DNA of 64,000 nucleotides from Liolophura sinensis. Its lineage: Eukaryota > Mollusca > Polyplacophora > Chitonida > Chitonidae. The position numbers and the translations under genes are program-made. The stretch is from the NCBI RefSeq assembly GCF_032854445.1, contig NC_088306.1, forward strand, positions 14,071,386 through 14,135,385. The letters run 5' to 3'. Positions 51,101 through 53,976 of the stretch are shown piece after piece. The notes under the pieces are model-generated. The model ran no database searches and was not told the DNA's origin. It saw nothing but the letters and a program-made list of their open reading frames with translations. Each line of letters starts with the position of its first letter. Positions within the stretch are counted from its first letter, which is position 1.

Positions 51101-53976
51101 AATGGAATATTTCGTATGGGCTTTTACTCCAATCTGTACCATTAATTACATGTATTAGACAATTATGTGTGCAATTCACTTCGACGTTCGTCTCGTAATT
51201 AAACGCAAAGATAGAGCCGCTTTACTTATTATATTCGACATACATAAAATTGCAGTGTTCATAGTTTTAAGTGGATGACCATCAATGATCATGTTGGCCG
51301 ATCGCTCGTTCTGTCTGTCTTTTGGTCGGGTCGCTCTGTCTGTCTCTCGGTCAGTACGTCGTTCTTTCTGTCTATCGGTCTGTTGATCAGTCAAATGGTC
51401 ACGGTCGTTCAGCATGTATGTCTGTCTGTCGATCAGTTGATATCTCTATCTATCGGCCGTCAGTGTGGCCCTCTGTACGTCCTGTGCATCTGTCTATATC
51501 TGTCGTTCTGTTTTTCTGTCGGTTTGTCGGTCGGTCTGTCGGTCGTTCTGTCGGTCGTTCTGTCTATCTATCAGTCGTTCTGTCTGTTTGTCTGTTTGTC
51601 TGTTGGTCATCGGCTCTGTCAGCCGGTTGGTCAAATTTATAAACTTTTCCGTTGATCCCTTAGCTATTGTGAATGTGCTCTTGTTGAAGCGTTTGATAAG
51701 TTTATTGATACCCCCCCCCCCCCCACCAAACATACACTTCCCCTCCCGCCGACGCTTGTTAAAATCTTCCCATGATAACAACCCATTAGAGTTTTTATCC
51801 GAGATGAAAGTTTAGATTGAACACATTATTCGTGCTCGAATGGAATCACAAGATGTCATTCAAAATGTGTGGCAACACACAAGTGTCTTCTTGTGTCATC
51901 ACGGTAGGAGTTATGATAAGATTTTAGTCATGCATACTATTGCTGTGTGGAAAGGGGCCACGGTCTTGCGCAATCTGCCACAGTTAACATTCATCATGAT
52001 AATTTATGTACACCTACGCAAAGCTGTGGGAGAAAAGCTGACAGATTTTATCCCCCAGACCTTTCCCAATTTTCCACATTCAGACTGGGTTCCATATTAA
52101 CTCATATTGCATTCGGTACCCTAGCCGGTTCATTCGACAAAAGCGTTGTTCTCTGATCTCTGATCATTGAGGTCGCAGGATCGAATCCAGCTGTCGCTTG
52201 TTCGGGTGCCAACTCAAAATATGAAGTTTGTAAGCTATTTTCAGAAGGTCGGCTGTTAATTCCGGACATGACTTTAGGTGTCCTCTACCCTTAAACCTGA
52301 CCACCGTCATATACATGGGAGTTCTTGAATACGGCGTTAAATACCAATGAAATAAACAGAAACAAGATATTCAGGGCCAACGCTCACAAAGATCCACTTC
52401 AGGAAAAACAGTTACGAGAAATTAGATTTACAAAGCTTTATAAAAAAACATGCCCTTCTTCATAAATTAAACTTATATCATCATGCCCATATATTCGAAT
52501 ATAACATCTTTTTATCAAGCAAAATAACTTCCTTTTAATATAATTATTAATACCATTACCAGTCCTTTGTCGTCAGTTGTATATGAAATACAACCATAAC
52601 AATGTTAAAATGGCAACTTATTAGCTTAGGTGTTACATGCAACAACTGTAAATCGTTAAGGCCTATTCAGTAGTTTAAGCTTTTACAATGCATAAGCCTA
52701 AGCTGGAAGGCTATTGCACCATCTACACACAAGAAACTGCTAACAACATGCAAACCAAGCACAGCGACTGCACGATGGTCATAAACCTCTAGCTAAAGTG
52801 ACCATGAGACTTTTAGGTATATGTGGATTTTCAGACGTTTGGATATGACTGGATATGACTAAGTAGTTCCATTAATTAACTTAACGTTTTTGTTTTCGTG
52901 TGTGACTTGATCTGGGACATAGCTGCATACGTTCGGGTTTAAATGCAAGGATATTTTTTTCTTTTATAGAGGGAATGTCGGAGGATTTTGGCAAAAAATC
53001 CATCAGCCCAAATCCAATCGAATTTTTACTTTTTCTGTGGAAAATGTAGATCATATAATTACCTATTGCAAAGTATCAGACTCACCTGGGCACGTGTTAT
53101 CATTCAAGGTCGATACCGTAATGAAGTCCATAACATTTATAATGTAGGTTGCGTTATAGTTAATTAAACTCTAAAATCATTTTAATACTGCATAACAATT
53201 ATAGGTACGGTATTTACTGCAAAGCGATAATCTGAGCTAGTCTATGTAAACACAGAAAGTTTTATTTGATTACCGAATATGGATTTGCCAGATATCTCTG
53301 GTAAGAACTCTAAAGGGTTCTACACGTGTTAAGAACGTCTTAATGGGGAACAATGTTTGCAAAGGAAATCTACTAGATTTGTGGAATGACATGGAGAAGT
53401 TGCAATGACAGTATATTTTAGAAGTACATTTACAGTAAGAATATGGAAAACTTATCATAAATAGTTTAACATCAGACTTTAACCATAACTGTTTTACTAG
53501 AAGAGGTCTCCATATATCGAGAGATTTCTAAAAGCATTTACCACATGCAACATAACTTCAGACTTGTGCGGATGAATTTGACACACCACCAGCTAAATGG
53601 CTGAAATCCGTTCTATACAGTACAAATATAAATGTCAACGACTCTATCTTATCCTCAGAACATTAATTAACTTTCTTCATTTGCATACTTTAGAAACATT
53701 TAATTTCGACGCAAGTCTGCAGTTGACAAGAGTATAATTGTACGTTTGGTGTGTACCCAGAGCACAGATATTGTGTACCGAGTTTACATGAAGTGTGTAC
53801 ATTTATAGCATAAGTAAGATAATACGAGATAAAAGCCTTGCACAAATACTCACTGACTATACACTGAGCGATACCTAAATATTTGCTTACCTTGACTGGA
53901 AAGCGTACACATATCCAAACAACTCCTCAGAATACAGACAGATAGAGTCTCCTATACACAATCCATCGTCCGCCAT
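67..53976 (-). CDS. ITPR-like: Divergent IP3 receptor-like calcium-release channel, 5' half (39 exons in window)
   Basis: Spliced minus-strand gene; the exons are listed separately. Joining 86+71+125 ... +82 nt gives 4119 nt, exactly 1373 codons without a stop, and every junction keeps frame. Order of parts: N-terminal beta-trefoil (residues about 1-186), MIR/second beta-trefoil (187-423), first RIH armadillo domain (about 424-675), helical region, and second RIH region (about 1085-1345). Landmarks shared with vertebrate IP3R are VVRLF-like LVRFF, KLMR, RKNxxYIAK, LCVC and FLDLLNAVVKVE. Family members form tetrameric ER channels that release Ca2+; the pore is outside the window. Overall similarity is low (my estimate by eye is about 25-30 percent), which points to a divergent paralogue, not the orthologous ITPR. 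Ryanodine receptors are the alternative, but spacing and the YIAK motif fit IP3R better. For exons 15-20 I used the right-hand copy of a duplicated block because its frames are intact. Confidence 0.88.
1069..1581. mobile_element. 513-bp foldback element made of palindromic units
   Basis: Ends are 25-bp inverted repeats (1069-1093 against 1557-1581) differing at one base. The inside is about ten imperfect units built on the palindrome TTATTCGAATAA flanked by AACTAACCCGCTGCTG and its complement. No coding capacity. Looks like a MITE or foldback element; no clear target duplication. Confidence 0.75.
1734..1847 (-). CDS. ITPR-like: ITPR-like exon 38
   Basis: Acceptor ttccag, donor gttagt. MMWDLLSALPFVLKQLTEF matches IP3R HMWKLFENFLVDICRAC. 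The intron toward exon 37 (1848-3043) contains the SINE at 2446-2813. Confidence 0.88.
2446..2813 (-). mobile_element. tRNA-derived SINE, family B, full length, with 14-bp target duplication
   Basis: Reading the minus strand, the head has pol III A-box-like TAGCACAGTTGGTAGAGCG and B-box-like GGATCAATCC, then a body with a 3' core ending GTACGACGTTAAACCCC and a (CACT)n tail. It is flanked by a perfect 14-bp direct repeat, 2432-2445 and 2814-2827, as expected for LINE-driven insertion. Confidence 0.9.
3044..3231 (-). CDS. ITPR-like: ITPR-like exon 37
   Basis: Acceptor gaccag, donor gtgagc. Starts GENRFIESICQTIFTIEELL, matching IP3R [20 protein letters not shown], then NNLKRPFLRFLLWVYLNT for PEVKIAYINFLNHCYVDT. 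The intron toward exon 36 (3232-3849) holds a SINE fragment. Confidence 0.94.
3395..3550 (-). mobile_element. SINE family A, 5'-truncated
   Basis: Shares the repeated body (CGCAGG...GTGGG...CTTATACGACG) and tail TTGATTGGTGTTTTACGCC of the window's main SINE family; the tRNA head is missing. Here it reads as the reverse complement. Confidence 0.85.
3850..3931 (-). CDS. ITPR-like: ITPR-like exon 36
   Basis: Acceptor tcgcag, donor gtaac, ends in phase 0. GDTLTYLIALVDMLATCAE matches IP3R NSPLMYHIHLVELLAVCTE. Confidence 0.95.
4218..4456 (-). CDS. ITPR-like: ITPR-like exon 35 (second RIH)
   Basis: Acceptor tttag, donor gtacg. The largest exon in the window. QKIMTLAADHLSKAPQFLDL then LNAVVKVEELDL matches IP3R [20 protein letters not shown] and LKFLQTIVKAENK. 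The intron toward exon 34 (4457-5013) has a C-rich stretch near 4573-4627. Confidence 0.95.
5014..5175 (-). CDS. ITPR-like: ITPR-like exon 34 (second RIH)
   Basis: 54 codons, phase 0; acceptor tttag, donor gtaag. TVFKMAFDLLRVMARGNPVV matches IP3R [20 protein letters not shown], a hallmark of the family. Confidence 0.94.
5654..5709 (-). CDS. ITPR-like: ITPR-like exon 33
   Basis: Acceptor ggtag, donor gtaag, ends in phase 0. GIIEDIFQILTQDVDIRLL matches IP3R GAHAVVLELLQIPYEKAED. The flanking introns (5176-5653, 5710-5999) show no recognisable feature. Confidence 0.88.
6000..6204 (-). CDS. ITPR-like: ITPR-like exon 32
   Basis: Acceptor ttcag, donor gtaaaa. VLLTDESMSVLYQVRKIMPT follows IP3R [36 protein letters not shown] matches VKEILIRLSKLCVQE, and NQTILYNHG matches QQRLLRNMG. 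The IP3R insert between these segments is shortened here. Confidence 0.93.
6481..6588 (-). CDS. ITPR-like: ITPR-like exon 31
   Basis: 36 codons, phase 0; acceptor ttgtag, donor gtaagc. KLLSRYYSSHESLFHRAVQA matches IP3R [20 protein letters not shown]. The intron toward exon 30 (6589-7348) has one tRNA-like SINE remnant near 7076. Confidence 0.95.
7076..7140 (+). mobile_element. tRNA-derived SINE remnant
   Basis: Only a B-box-like GAGTTCGAGTCTC with flanking clover-leaf-like sequence is visible. Confidence 0.4.
7349..7436 (-). CDS. ITPR-like: ITPR-like exon 30
   Basis: Acceptor ttcag, donor gtaac, ends in phase 0. VLPSVRRSIQELFESTAIFK sits where IP3R has [20 protein letters not shown]. Similarity is weak; support comes from phase, splice sites and position. 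Confidence 0.82.
7849..7961 (-). CDS. ITPR-like: ITPR-like exon 29
   Basis: Acceptor tttag, donor gtattg. GFVAEFKQLYHEA aligns with IP3R LLSIFKREFDES, and it ends PLLYDSFDLDDHF, like IP3R ENTPLDLDDHGGR. No repeats were seen in the introns on either side (7437-7848, 7962-8202). Confidence 0.9.
8203..8257 (-). CDS. ITPR-like: ITPR-like exon 28
   Basis: Acceptor tcag, donor gtaag, ends in phase 0. AMEVLDLFFNFSFNTRLE matches IP3R KIIEILQFILNVRLDYR. A degenerate 32-bp minisatellite lies in the adjoining intron (8258-8707). Confidence 0.9.
8305..8580. repeat. Degenerate ~32-bp minisatellite, about eight units
   Basis: Unit contains GACACTGGCTGCGTGTATAT and ACACATGCCT. It is open on the minus strand by composition only. 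Confidence 0.8.
8708..8801 (-). CDS. ITPR-like: ITPR-like exon 27
   Basis: Acceptor ccctag, donor gtagaa. Encodes AKEVLNHYRTTDRFKP and ends SPETKAIVDAKF, leading into the IP3R-like helix MDTKLKIIEILQF. The first part is a poorly conserved linker. The intron toward exon 26 (8802-9519) contains a SINE. Confidence 0.87.
8841..9081 (-). mobile_element. SINE family A, diverged, near full length
   Basis: Includes the tRNA-like head, seen on the plus strand as GCTAACCAACTGAGCCACAGAGGCC at its right end. The tail is heavily mutated, suggesting an older insertion. Confidence 0.8.
9520..9649 (-). CDS. ITPR-like: ITPR-like exon 26
   Basis: Acceptor tttacag, donor gtgcgg. VLRLISYLVKYGFYDKKEDI then LLGPLLDLLDG matches IP3R [20 protein letters not shown] and LTKILLAILD. 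The intron toward exon 25 (9650-10732) contains two SINE fragments in opposite orientations. Confidence 0.94.
10119..10324 (-). mobile_element. SINE family A, diverged
   Basis: Body and B-box region (ACTTGAACTCACAGCGAC on the plus strand) are recognisable; the tail and A-box region are degraded. Confidence 0.7.
10538..10667 (+). mobile_element. SINE family A fragment with (AAAT)n tail
   Basis: Plus-oriented 3' portion from CAACCTGCGGATGGTCGTGG through a diverged core to six or more AAAT units. Confidence 0.75.
10733..10858 (-). CDS. ITPR-like: ITPR-like exon 25
   Basis: 42 codons, phase 0; acceptor ttaaag, donor gtgagc. Encodes RAFTQLRDWITGFLDA and SLIGHNMLVEQ, aligning with IP3R IFQEVMKFVEEYLRDVV and KLTFEVVNLAR. 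No other feature was seen in the intron 10859-11160. Confidence 0.9.
11161..11285 (-). CDS. ITPR-like: ITPR-like exon 24
   Basis: Acceptor tcccag, donor gtgagt, ends in phase 0. ALFVDVGENFSLLDIINLTF aligns with IP3R [20 protein letters not shown]. The intron toward exon 23 (11286-11945) holds a SINE with a perfect 14-bp target duplication. Confidence 0.9.
11445..11658 (-). mobile_element. SINE family A, 5'-truncated, with 14-bp target duplication
   Basis: Tail, body and B box are present but the A-box half of the head is missing. A perfect 14-bp direct repeat flanks it (11431-11444 and 11659-11672), so truncation happened at insertion, as in reverse transcription stopping early. Confidence 0.9.
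11946..12078 (-). CDS. ITPR-like: ITPR-like exon 23
   Basis: Acceptor aatcag, donor gtaaaa. EAFICLTNQELPDQLRAKYC matches IP3R [20 protein letters not shown], a highly conserved helical stretch in this family. Confidence 0.95.
12109..12162. repeat. 27-bp perfect tandem duplication
   Basis: Two head-to-tail copies of a 27-bp unit containing CAGGGATCCATAAGAATTG, in the intron between exons 22 and 23. Confidence 0.9.
12267..12456. repeat. ~93-bp imperfect tandem duplication beside exon 22 donor
   Basis: Two copies containing GAATGCCAGTAAGAAACAAC then TTCATTGGTAGAGGTAAA. The right copy ends next to the exon 22 donor. The exon itself is not duplicated. Confidence 0.85.
12463..12534 (-). CDS. ITPR-like: ITPR-like exon 22
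   Basis: 24 codons, phase 0; acceptor ttccag, donor gtgagt. FLEHQLDLFGKLCY matches IP3R YYRYQLNLFARMCL. A tandem duplication of about 93 bp in the next intron abuts its donor. The intron toward exon 21 (12535-15586) holds a SINE fragment and the TGGGTTAA-rich element at 14681-15348. Confidence 0.93.
13508..13640 (+). mobile_element. SINE family A, 5'-truncated
   Basis: Plus-oriented body from ACCTGCGGATGG to the tail AACACCAATCAAATACATAAA. Confidence 0.85.
14681..15348. mobile_element. Putative non-autonomous element rich in TGGGTTAA motifs
   Basis: Both ends (14681-14830 and 15200-15348) carry many copies of TGGGTTAA or its complement TTAACCCA in largely inverted arrangement, around an unrelated centre. 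Short frames in the centre (for example 14957-15250) match nothing I recognise. Resembles a MITE with subterminal repeats. Confidence 0.5.
15587..15700 (-). CDS. ITPR-like: ITPR-like exon 21
   Basis: 38 codons, phase 0; acceptor ttcag, donor gtaggt. ENVVYVSTDNSRTW then HDFAKR matches IP3R EEVWLFWRDSNKEI and RELAQDAKEG. The intron toward exon 20 (15701-17351 in the left copy) holds a full-length SINE at 16337-16606 and the left edge of the duplicated block. Confidence 0.88.
16337..16606 (+). mobile_element. SINE family A, full length (reference copy)
   Basis: Head with A-box-like TGGCCGAGG and B-box GAGTTCAAGTCC, body with ACCTGCGGATGG and CCACCATAATGCTGG, 3' core GTGAAATACTCTTGAGTACGG, tail CAAATAAATACATAAA. 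About 270 bp, no coding capacity; depends on a LINE for movement. Confidence 0.9.
17352..17369 (-). other. Second copy of the 18-nt micro-exon 20
   Basis: Same 18 nt, acceptor and gtaagtaag donor as 21620-21637. Confidence 0.55.
17831..17935 (-). other. Second copy of exon 19
   Basis: Identical 105 nt and splice sites to 22081-22185. Probably an assembly duplicate. Confidence 0.85.
18425..18549 (-). pseudogene. Second copy of exon 18, frameshifted
   Basis: 125 nt against 123 nt. There is one extra T near 18456 and one extra C near 18492, both within short runs. Between and after these the reading frame is broken. Confidence 0.85.
19011..19138 (-). pseudogene. Second copy of exon 17, frameshifted
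   Basis: 128 nt against 127 nt in the right copy, because of one extra G in a G run near 19088-19090. The frame is lost after VLYTY. Homopolymer error in low-quality sequence is the simplest explanation. Confidence 0.85.
19658..19716 (-). other. Second copy of exon 16
   Basis: 59 nt, one silent difference from 23843-23901; splice sites intact. Probably an assembly duplicate. Confidence 0.85.
20405..20485 (-). other. Second copy of exon 15
   Basis: Same 81 nt and splice sites as 24591-24671; in frame. Probably an assembly duplicate, not a real additional exon. Confidence 0.85.
20818..21017. other. Assembly gap of exactly 200 N
   Basis: A run of 200 undetermined bases. A round number suggests a placeholder length, not a measured distance. 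It lies exactly between the two copies of the duplicated block. Confidence 0.99.
21620..21637 (-). CDS. ITPR-like: ITPR-like exon 20, 18-nt micro-exon, right copy
   Basis: Acceptor tgtatag, strong donor gtaagtaag, six codons DPEYAV in phase 0. It joins exon 19 (ends GK) to exon 21 (begins NCVFY) without breaking frame. The 18 nt and both splice sites are identical in the left copy at 17352-17369. Skipping it would also keep frame, so it could be alternative or a chance match. Confidence 0.55.
22081..22185 (-). CDS. ITPR-like: ITPR-like exon 19, right copy
   Basis: 35 codons, phase 0; acceptor tttcag, donor gtaaaa. RYLDLLSVLCVCDGVSIPDN aligns with IP3R [20 protein letters not shown] and, from memory, also with the ryanodine-receptor stretch around LCVCNGVAV. 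This RIH-domain helix is shared by both families. Identical in the left copy. Confidence 0.95.
22637..22759 (-). CDS. ITPR-like: ITPR-like exon 18, right copy
   Basis: 41 codons, phase 0; acceptor tcccag, donor gtaaag. ELIKDNRKIVDRISKEQINH then FVELLKKNK matches IP3R LLHNNRKLLEKHITAAEID and FVSLVRKNR. The left copy has two single-base insertions and is out of frame. Confidence 0.95.
23196..23322 (-). CDS. ITPR-like: ITPR-like exon 17, right copy
   Basis: Acceptor ttccag, donor gtaag. NSRKNELYIAKHIPFFQTQI matches IP3R [20 protein letters not shown], the best conserved stretch of the gene. Human R568 and K569 are kept (R509, K510); Y567 is Ser (S508). The left copy has one extra base and loses frame. 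Confidence 0.96.
23843..23901 (-). CDS. ITPR-like: ITPR-like exon 16, right copy
   Basis: Acceptor acacag, donor gtaag; ends after two bases of a His codon. IVELLVRLLKIPYRH matches IP3R ILKQIFKLLQAPFTD. The left copy has one silent difference. Confidence 0.93.
24591..24671 (-). CDS. ITPR-like: ITPR-like exon 15 (alpha-domain IP3 contacts), right copy
   Basis: 27 codons, phase 0; acceptor atccag, donor gtgag. NSVPDKKRQKLMRNLR matches IP3R KPNRERQKLMREQN. By this alignment human K508 and R511 are kept (K461, R464), R506 is kept (R459) and R504 is Lys (K457). Identical in the left copy at 20405-20485. Confidence 0.95.
25021..25071 (-). CDS. ITPR-like: ITPR-like exon 14
   Basis: 17 codons, phase 0; acceptor ttccag, donor gtaag. 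KQSDMLLDAKQAFEFVS matches IP3R RRSVTKLLEDLVYFVTG. It lies just right of the duplicated block and exists only once, because the left copy stops at the N gap before reaching it. Confidence 0.9.
25983..26108 (-). CDS. ITPR-like: ITPR-like exon 13
   Basis: 42 codons, phase 0; acceptor taccag, donor gtttgc. EKQYDDAFTLQVVDPQDV then FNYMAGMVPFVQKLIAE matches IP3R DKEAFAIVPVSPAEVRDL and ASKVLGSIAGKLE. This is the hinge from the beta-trefoil into the armadillo domain. Confidence 0.93.
26436..26524 (-). CDS. ITPR-like: ITPR-like exon 12
   Basis: Acceptor ttgcag, donor gtgtg. Encodes EEYKRKEFEG then SMAGLKWTTAAFKK, where IP3R has IPIDKEEEKPVMLKIGTSP. The intron toward exon 11 (26525-27650) carries the nested inverted repeat at 26854-27553. 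Confidence 0.85.
26854..27003 (-). mobile_element. SINE family A fragment, left outer arm of a nested inverted repeat
   Basis: Tail and body up to the ACCTTCCCA segment. It faces the oppositely oriented copy at 27443-27553. Confidence 0.85.
27084..27417. mobile_element. Inverted-repeat element with 70-bp arms and a tRNA-like segment inside
   Basis: Arms 27084-27153 and 27348-27417 are reverse complements with only a few mismatches. The spacer includes a tRNA-like segment (27267-27345) with A-box-like GTCGAGTGGTCTAGACGG and B box GGTTCGAAACC. The right arm directly follows that segment, so the arms may be the body of a SINE present in both orientations. Confidence 0.8.
27443..27553 (+). mobile_element. 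SINE family A fragment, right outer arm
   Basis: Body from CCCGGGCTGTGCCCGG to tail AACACCAATCAAATAAATC. Confidence 0.85.
27651..27729 (-). CDS. ITPR-like: ITPR-like exon 11 (MIR)
   Basis: Acceptor ttacag, donor gtgag. FCRVEHVLSGTWLHAS matches IP3R YVRLRHLCTNTWVHS. The 3.3 kb intron toward exon 10 (27730-30997) holds one tRNA-derived SINE at 29597-29750 and no visible gene. Confidence 0.93.
29597..29750 (+). mobile_element. SINE family C
   Basis: tRNA-like head (GGTGGTCTAATGCTTAGAGCG, B box GGGATCAAACCC) and body TTGTTGCTGCC...GAGGTTAGAGGAAG, shared with 42170-42317 on the other strand. Confidence 0.75.
30998..31143 (-). CDS. ITPR-like: ITPR-like exon 10 (MIR)
   Basis: Acceptor caccag, donor gtaacc, ends in phase 0. 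WEQQCRIKHMTTRQYLTVE matches IP3R WNSLFRFKHLATGHYLAAE, a MIR repeat signature. Confidence 0.94.
31499..31606 (-). CDS. ITPR-like: ITPR-like exon 9 (MIR, IP3-contact loop)
   Basis: Acceptor cgctag, donor gtact. VHLRLRAVDQ occupies the place of IP3R VFLRTTGRQ, followed by AITYWQIELLEG for KALWEVEVVQ. The Arg equivalent to human R265 is kept (residue 244), but the TTGR loop that contacts the 4-phosphate is replaced by LRAV. The intron toward exon 8 (31607-31992) contains TTGA-rich low-complexity DNA. Confidence 0.93.
31993..32080 (-). CDS. ITPR-like: ITPR-like exon 8 (MIR)
   Basis: Acceptor tttag, donor gtgag. AGELVRFFHKEIEAYL matches IP3R GGDVVRLFHAEQEKFL, the start of a MIR repeat. By this alignment human R241 is kept (residue 217) and K249 is Ala (residue 225). 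Confidence 0.93.
34743..34817 (-). CDS. ITPR-like: ITPR-like exon 7
   Basis: 25 codons, phase 0; acceptor gcgcag, weak donor gtgact. WRMNYMSL aligns with IP3R SWKIVLFM, and the exon runs directly into exon 8 as EYLH-AGELVRFF against ILKGGDVVRLF. It is short with a weak donor, so less certain than its neighbours. I identified nothing else in the flanking introns (32081-34742 and 34818-36309). Confidence 0.72.
36310..36417 (-). CDS. ITPR-like: ITPR-like exon 6
   Basis: 36 codons, phase 0. Encodes VDDQIVLESVKSGGQYLHVS, the counterpart of IP3R IGDKVVLNPVNAGQPLHAS. Two donors overlap: gtatgt after TTCAG and gtaagc four bases later. I chose gtaagc because only it keeps frame into exon 7. The intron toward exon 5 (36418-36861) shows nothing else. 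Confidence 0.88.
36862..36942 (-). CDS. ITPR-like: ITPR-like exon 5
   Basis: 27 codons, phase 0; acceptor ttttag, donor gtaag. FRIMPRYKVKAEGD matches IP3R FYIQPFYKLRSIGD. The intron toward exon 4 (36943-38138) contains a full-length SINE at 37351-37603. Confidence 0.92.
37351..37603 (-). mobile_element. SINE family A, full length
   Basis: Tail, core, body and complete tRNA head (plus strand reads GCGCGCTAACCAACTGAGCCG at the right end). Possible imperfect target duplication around ACAAATATT on both sides. Confidence 0.88.
38139..38225 (-). CDS. ITPR-like: ITPR-like exon 4
   Basis: 29 codons, phase 0 at both ends; acceptor taatcag, donor gtcag. Ends with RQLGKKVLYGQIIQ, matching IP3R NRKLLGTVIQYGNVIQ. 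The intron on the exon 3 side (38226-39045) holds three tRNA-like SINE remnants. Confidence 0.9.
38387..38560 (+). mobile_element. tRNA-derived SINE remnant
   Basis: Ser/Leu-like head with A box TGGCCGAGTGGTTACAGTGC and a diverged B box, in the intron between exons 3 and 4. Confidence 0.5.
38748..38880 (+). mobile_element. tRNA-derived SINE remnant
   Basis: A-box-like TGGGACGGTTAAAGCGTGGGC and B-box-like GTGTTTGAATCCA. Another head on the opposite strand lies near 38690-38720 (GTGTTCGAATCCC). Confidence 0.45.
39046..39170 (-). CDS. ITPR-like: ITPR-like exon 3
   Basis: Acceptor ttttcag, donor gtaga, ends in phase 0. The segment FTFEVCVANRYKLNKKY aligns with the IP3R stretch FRDCLFKxCPMNRYSAQKQ. 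The second half is basic and charged (KLKSKANNF) and lies where IP3R has its variable loop. Confidence 0.9.
39305..39375 (-). CDS. ITPR-like: ITPR-like exon 2
   Basis: Acceptor ttcacag, donor gtaac. Completes the split Ser codon of exon 1 and ends on the first base of a Val codon. Encodes the strand-rich part of the first beta-trefoil, reading EVAVAPRQDR and then KPYVPDP, where IP3R has VVxPExGD and NPPKKF. It lies 14.5 kb from exon 1. Confidence 0.85.
39908..40010 (+). mobile_element. tRNA-derived SINE remnant
   Basis: B-box GGGTTCAAACCCC preceded by a diverged A-box region. Confidence 0.4.
40239..40679. repeat. 44-bp minisatellite, ten units, each with TGACTCA
   Basis: Nine 44-bp units and one 45-bp unit, consensus starting GTGTGACTCACTACGGGAG and ending CGCGTCTGATG. 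All ten keep TGACTCA, the palindromic AP-1/bZIP consensus, while neighbouring bases vary. In intron 1 of the ITPR-like gene. Confidence 0.93.
41940..42097. mobile_element. Short MITE-like element
   Basis: About 158 bp with imperfect terminal inverted repeats (GGGCCTAGTTTTTCAAA against the complement of TTTTGGAAAAGGGTCCCTGGGCC). Confidence 0.45.
42170..42317 (-). mobile_element. SINE family C
   Basis: Reverse complement matches 29597-29750 in B box (GGGATCAAACCC) and body (GTTGCTGCC, GAGGTTAGAGGAAG). Confidence 0.75.
43727..43832 (-). mobile_element. SINE family A, diverged fragment
   Basis: (TTAC/TTAT)n tail, TTTGATTGAAGTTTTACGC core and a diverged body. A frame read through it is not a gene. 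Confidence 0.6.
44482..44606. mobile_element. SINE 3' end, family D
   Basis: (GAAT)n, then GCTTTACGCCACATTGGCG and ATATTTCAGTCATATTGTGGCG, then (ACTC)n. Its core resembles the 3' cores of families A and B. Confidence 0.5.
44784..44998 (-). mobile_element. SINE family A, near full length
   Basis: (TTTA)n tail through body to the B-box region; the head is truncated. Confidence 0.85.
45195..45278 (-). mobile_element. SINE family A, 3' fragment
   Basis: (TTTA)n tail and core to CGACGGCGGCC. Confidence 0.75.
46582..46678 (-). mobile_element. SINE family A, 3' fragment cut by the next element
   Basis: Tail, core and the start of the body, ending where the inverted-repeat element at 46679 begins. 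Confidence 0.8.
46679..47491. mobile_element. 813-bp inverted-repeat element with internal 30-bp minisatellite
   Basis: Terminal inverted repeats of 23 bp (46679-46701 and 47469-47491, three mismatches) enclose about twenty 30-bp units, 46691-47270, consensus TTAACACTGTAAACATCACT plus AGGGTTATGG. A unit length divisible by three keeps frames open on both strands. No transposase; non-autonomous. Confidence 0.8.
48905..49105. repeat. Imperfect hairpin of CGATG-rich arms
   Basis: Left arm carries GATGAAACGAT-type words and the right arm their complements (ATCGCTTC, ACCATCG), centred on the near-palindrome ATGGTAACCAT at about 49004-49014. Confidence 0.5.
51290..51615. repeat. Degenerate TCTG/TCGG tetranucleotide tract
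   Basis: Mostly CTGTCTGT, CGGTCGGT and GTTCTGTC words. Open frames on both strands here are low-complexity artefacts. A run of about a dozen C follows at 51711. Confidence 0.85.
52125..52350 (+). mobile_element. tRNA-derived SINE with a family-A-like tail
   Basis: B-box GGATCGAATCC near 52180 and 3' end GAATACGGCGTTAAATACCA followed by ATGAAATAAA. Confidence 0.6.
53891..53976 (-). CDS. ITPR-like: ITPR-like exon 1 (start codon)
   Basis: Begins MADDGLCIGDSICLYSEE, matching the IP3R start pattern in which a short Met-led leader precedes IGDxxSLYxE. The ATG at 53976 sits in a good Kozak context (AAAATGG) and the donor is gtaagc. It ends after two bases of a Ser codon. A TATA-like stretch lies about 45 bases upstream (54017-54024) but may be chance. 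No signal peptide is expected for this family. Confidence 0.88.

Larger units (their letters stand above)
39376..53890 (-). other. Intron 1 of the ITPR-like gene, 14.5 kb
   Basis: Lies between donor gtaagc at 53890 and acceptor ttcacag at 39376. No coding exon was recognised. Contents by position: tRNA-like SINE 39908-40010, 44-bp minisatellite 40239-40679, small TIR element 41940-42097, SINEs at 42170-42317, 43727-43832, 44482-44606, 44784-44998 and 45195-45278, a SINE fragment and TIR element with internal minisatellite 46582-47491, an imperfect hairpin 48905-49105, TCTG-type low complexity 51290-51615 and a SINE 52125-52350. Frames read through the tandem repeats are not genes. Confidence 0.8.

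Noticed and set aside
51275-51815. Several overlapping frames of about 100 codons on both strands
   Set aside because: Low-complexity TCTG-type repeat gives Ser/Val/Leu-rich or Arg/Thr/Asp-rich nonsense in all frames.
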